Origin: Paenibacillus glycanilyticus
Lineage (GTDB): Bacteria; Bacillota; Bacilli; Paenibacillales; Paenibacillaceae
DNA: 64,000 nt
Assembly: GCF_030161375.1 (NCBI RefSeq)
Contig: NZ_BSSQ01000001.1
Location: forward strand, 372,001 to 436,000
Direction: 5' to 3'
The notes beneath the pieces were generated by a model. That model was given only the letters and a program-made list of their open reading frames with translations, was not told the origin of the DNA and searched no databases. Below are positions 61,810-64,000 of this stretch, one piece after another. A program made the position numbers and the translations under genes. The stretch's first letter is position 1; each line of letters opens with the position of its first letter.

Positions 61810-61880
61810 TACTTCCCCTCTTCCCGATCGTTATACTAATTGTATCATTATCGAATTTTGTTGTTACAATTCGTATCTTA

Positions 61881-61954
61881 ACTTTATTGGATTTATCGAA
61901 TGTTGTCAATACTTGTATCCTATTTGTCGTCTTTTCTCGTTGTAAGCGTTTACA
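61881..61954 (-). promoter_or_regulatory. Consensus promoter and perfect cre box
   Basis: On the minus strand there is TTGACA (61904-61909), a 17-base spacer and TAAAGT (61881-61886). At 61941-61954 lies TGTAAGCGTTTACA, a perfect match to the CcpA cre consensus, centred about 73 bases upstream of the expected start point. That position is more typical of activation than of repression. Confidence 0.8.
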
Positions 61955-61970
61955 GCCAAGAAGAAAAAAA

Positions 61971-61991
61971 CAGCGTCCTATTAAGACGCTG
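61971..61991 (-). terminator. Terminator overlapping the LCP stop
   Basis: Stem CAGCGTC/GACGCTG with a seven-base loop and seven T residues on the minus strand. Confidence 0.88.
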
Positions 61992-62940
61992 GCGCTACCA
62001 TTTTCATTTGTTCTTTCAGAAGCTCATGTACCCGCTCCCGTTCTTTCTCGCTTACGATCAGATACCATACTTTATTGATCGTACTGCCCGAGCCGCTTAT
62101 TTCGACCGTATTGATATTGCCCAAATCTTCCCGGTAATCGGTCATGAAGGTTTTCATCTCGTCAAACGTAATGTTTGTCTTTACGCTATTGCCGAGTTCC
62201 TTCAGTATTTTTTGGATTTGAGTAATGTTGGAGAACTGAAGCGAGCTCTTCATCACTTCCATCATAATTTCCCGTTGTCTGGCGTTGCGGCCGAGATCCC
62301 CTCTTGGATCGTCGTAACGCATTCTGGAAAAACTGAGCGCCTGATCGCCATTTAGCTCAATCAGCCCTTTATCGAATTGATGATCGTCATAATTAAACGC
62401 GAACGGATTATTGACTTCAACACCGCCAAGAATGTCAATTAAATGGGCGAAGCCTTCCATGTTAATCCGGATATAATAATCAATAGGATAGTCCAGGAAA
62501 TGCTCAACCGTATTTTTCGACATGGTAACTCCGCCGAAGGCATAGGCATGGTTGATTTTGTCCGTCGTGCCGTGCCCGATAATATCTGTTCTTGTATCAC
62601 GCGGAATGTTAAACATGAGGATGGATTTTTTCTCCGGATTAACAGCCAGCACGATCAAGGTATCGGAGCGCCCCCGATCGTTTTCCCGCTCATCAACCCC
62701 CATGACAACCACGGTAAATGGATGGCGTTTCTCAATCAATGCCTGGACAGCCTGGTCCTGATTGGCGGTTACCTCAGGATCTTTGCTTACATACGTTGTT
62801 GGCGTAATCGGCTCATAGATTTGATCCGCCGTTTTTTTCACCGAACCGTACAAATGCCAGGCATAACCGGCTGTTCCGGCAGCTATAATAACGAATCCGG
62901 CCCCAATGCCGATAAGCGCTCTGCGCAAGCCTCGTCTCAC
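61981..62940 (-). CDS. LytR-CpsA-Psr (LCP) family wall polymer ligase
   Basis: A 319-residue membrane-anchored protein. One N-terminal helix (ALIGIGAGFVIIAAGTAGYAW) is followed by the LCP domain: VVMGVDERENDRGRSDTLIV, FNIPRDTRTDI (catalytic arginines), HAYAFGG and LSFSRMRYDDPRGDLGRNARQ. LCP proteins attach teichoic acids or capsule to peptidoglycan outside the membrane. GTG at 62940 has AAAGGGG nine bases upstream. It follows the ManC-like gene by 28 bases. Confidence 0.93.
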   Translation of the reverse strand: MRRGLRRALIGIGAGFVIIAAGTAGYAWHLYGSVKKTADQIYEPITPTTYVSKDPEVTANQDQAVQALIEKRHPFTVVVMGVDERENDRGRSDTLIVLAVNPEKKSILMFNIPRDTRTDIIGHGTTDKINHAYAFGGVTMSKNTVEHFLDYPIDYYIRINMEGFAHLIDILGGVEVNNPFAFNYDDHQFDKGLIELNGDQALSFSRMRYDDPRGDLGRNARQREIMMEVMKSSLQFSNITQIQKILKELGNSVKTNITFDEMKTFMTDYREDLGNINTVEISGSGSTINKVWYLIVSEKERERVHELLKEQMKMVAPAS

Positions 62941-62968
62941 ACTCCACTACCCCTTTCCTTGCTTGACG

Positions 62969-64000
62969 CTAACTCGACATTAACGTTCTTACTTCTTCCC
63001 AATGATCAGCAAGTACAATTCGGTCATCCTCCGTAAGCGCCGGTCCAATATGAGCCTCCAGAAGGCATATTCCCGATCTGGCCAATAACGTATGTCTTTC
63101 TCCGGGGAGGATTTCGACAACGTCTCCTGCCTTCAAGATGCTCCTTTTTTCATTGCGAATGAGCTCACCTACACCGGTTAACAGGGTCCAGATCTTTTTC
63201 CGCTTCATATAAAAGGCATAACTTAAACACTCGCCTTCTATCATTTCAAGCTTCCTGGTGATCGATTGTTGCCCGTCATCGCCCGATGTGCAGCTTAGAA
63301 CGACCGCATTGCCCCATTGGCCGGCTTCATAGCCGGGTACAAGAGGTTTCTGCTCTTCCTCGCTAAGCTTGCGAAGCCGATCGTCGGGTATGGCTTCCTT
63401 CCGATTCGCGATAAGAATCCCCGCCGAAGAAACGGCAACTATAATATCGCTTTGCCCCATCATAATTACAGGAACCGCCGAATCATTATAAATAGAAGCG
63501 TTTTCTGACAGAACAGCAAGGGAGTTCCAGCTGTTTATGCGATGGAAAGGAAGCTCCGGCATACGGAAGGTAGGACTGCCTTCAAGCAATCGGGAGACGA
63601 CGCTCTCCAACTTGCCCTGAAGCTCCTCGTAGTGCCGGAACAACTGCTCATAAGCAAGCGGCAGCCCTTCCTCCGTCAAAGCAGAAATAACGCTCTTCAG
63701 CTGAAACGCGATAATCCCGCTTGAATCGCTTGTTAATACCCGGCTCAGCTGATGCTTGCGAAGCTGCTCAGGCAACTCCTTCAAAGTCTCAAACCATTCT
63801 TCGTCCTCCACGTACAAATCCGCGGGTACGACAGCAATAATCTCATGGAGAGGAATGGCCGCAACGGTGTGGAGATACGAGGCAACAAGCGCAACTGCCG
63901 GATTTATGCCCGCAGCTACCGGTTCCTGAATAACGTTCAGGCTCGCCGGGATCTCGTTACGCAAAGCTTCCGTCTGGTGGCGGGAGATCGCTATGAACGT
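62969..64000 (-). CDS. Mannose-1-phosphate guanylyltransferase-like protein, N-terminus beyond window
   Basis: The frame is open to the right edge, so the N-terminus is missing. The visible 343 residues begin TFIAISRHQTEALRNEIPAS, then EPVAAGINPAVALVASYL. This matches the middle of GDP-mannose pyrophosphorylases (xxLEPxGRNTAPA). The end has a cupin-like module (LLTGVGELIRNEKRSIL, DVVEILPGERHTLLA), as in type II ManC. Some motif residues differ (AGINPA instead of GRNTAP), so activity is uncertain. It forms an operon with LCP and probably feeds surface polysaccharide synthesis. Confidence 0.78.
   Translation of the reverse strand, partial: TFIAISRHQTEALRNEIPASLNVIQEPVAAGINPAVALVASYLHTVAAIPLHEIIAVVPADLYVEDEEWFETLKELPEQLRKHQLSRVLTSDSSGIIAFQLKSVISALTEEGLPLAYEQLFRHYEELQGKLESVVSRLLEGSPTFRMPELPFHRINSWNSLAVLSENASIYNDSAVPVIMMGQSDIIVAVSSAGILIANRKEAIPDDRLRKLSEEEQKPLVPGYEAGQWGNAVVLSCTSGDDGQQSITRKLEMIEGECLSYAFYMKRKKIWTLLTGVGELIRNEKRSILKAGDVVEILPGERHTLLARSGICLLEAHIGPALTEDDRIVLADHWEEVRTLMSS

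Overview
The window looks like chromosome from a spore-forming, low-to-mid GC Gram-positive of the Paenibacillus type. Supporting signs are strong purine-rich ribosome binding sites, intrinsic terminators after most units, spore genes (cmpA at 42883, an H-type small acid-soluble spore protein at 51891), SLH and copper-amine-oxidase-like stalk domains on secreted proteins, CcpA-type cre sequences and many one-component regulators. No phage, integrase or transposase was seen. The left edge cuts a CAP-domain secreted protein and the right edge cuts a mannose-1-phosphate guanylyltransferase-like gene.

Layout. 1-10 kb: secreted CAP protein, a dehydrogenase/isomerase sugar cassette, a small unknown gene, a lipoprotein, an ArsR plus multidomain CoA-disulfide reductase operon with a perfect 20-bp operator, an MFS transporter and a uronate isomerase-like gene. 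10-22 kb: an AraC regulator, a self-regulated MBL/TetR unit with two operators on its promoter, an AT-richer block (alpha/beta hydrolase, TetR, ketopantoate-reductase-like), an RCC1-repeat secreted protein, and a four-gene sugar operon (two Gfo/Idh dehydrogenases, isomerase, AraC). 21.5-22.5 kb: a stand-alone archaeo-eukaryotic primase (AEP) family protein next to an intergenic repeat region. 22.8-31 kb: azoreductase, a GAF-sensor two-component system, then an RNA-repair-like locus: an RlaP-type nucleotidyltransferase, a slipin (SPFH/Band-7) protein, a structured RNA with tRNA parts in permuted order, and two divergent WYL regulators. 31-41 kb: FabF, an MmyB-type regulator, an FAH-family enzyme, a triple-repeat surface protein, MFS plus MarR with mapped promoter and operators, a lipoprotein and an OmpR-type two-component system. 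41-52 kb: five tRNAs (Asn, Ser, Glu, Lys, Leu), SprT, cmpA, nitroreductase, Rrf2, Tex, MBL hydrolase, thioredoxin-like, DedA, a large SLH protein and sspH. 52-64 kb: Ku with a LigD split into ligase and polymerase genes (NHEJ), cardiolipin synthase, rhamnose genes rfbCBD, bactofilin, an ABC exporter, a hidden 47-codon cysteine-rich gene with a consensus promoter and perfect cre, LCP ligase and the partial ManC-like gene.

The most interesting region is 26036-30840. Slipin and RlaP are adjacent and co-directional. About 260 bases upstream of slipin, on the same strand, lies a 114-nt element holding a T-arm, an acceptor-like stem capped by a loop, a D-arm-like segment and a Lys-type anticodon hairpin (loop CTCTTAA), in that order. 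Its flanks can pair. This resembles the tRNA-like domain of bacterial Y RNAs and fits the predicted link between Band-7 proteins and a tRNA-like RNA in RNA-repair systems. The WYL pair and a following GAF kinase/regulator pair may control or extend this module. Function calls rest on reading motifs by eye; no database search was run.
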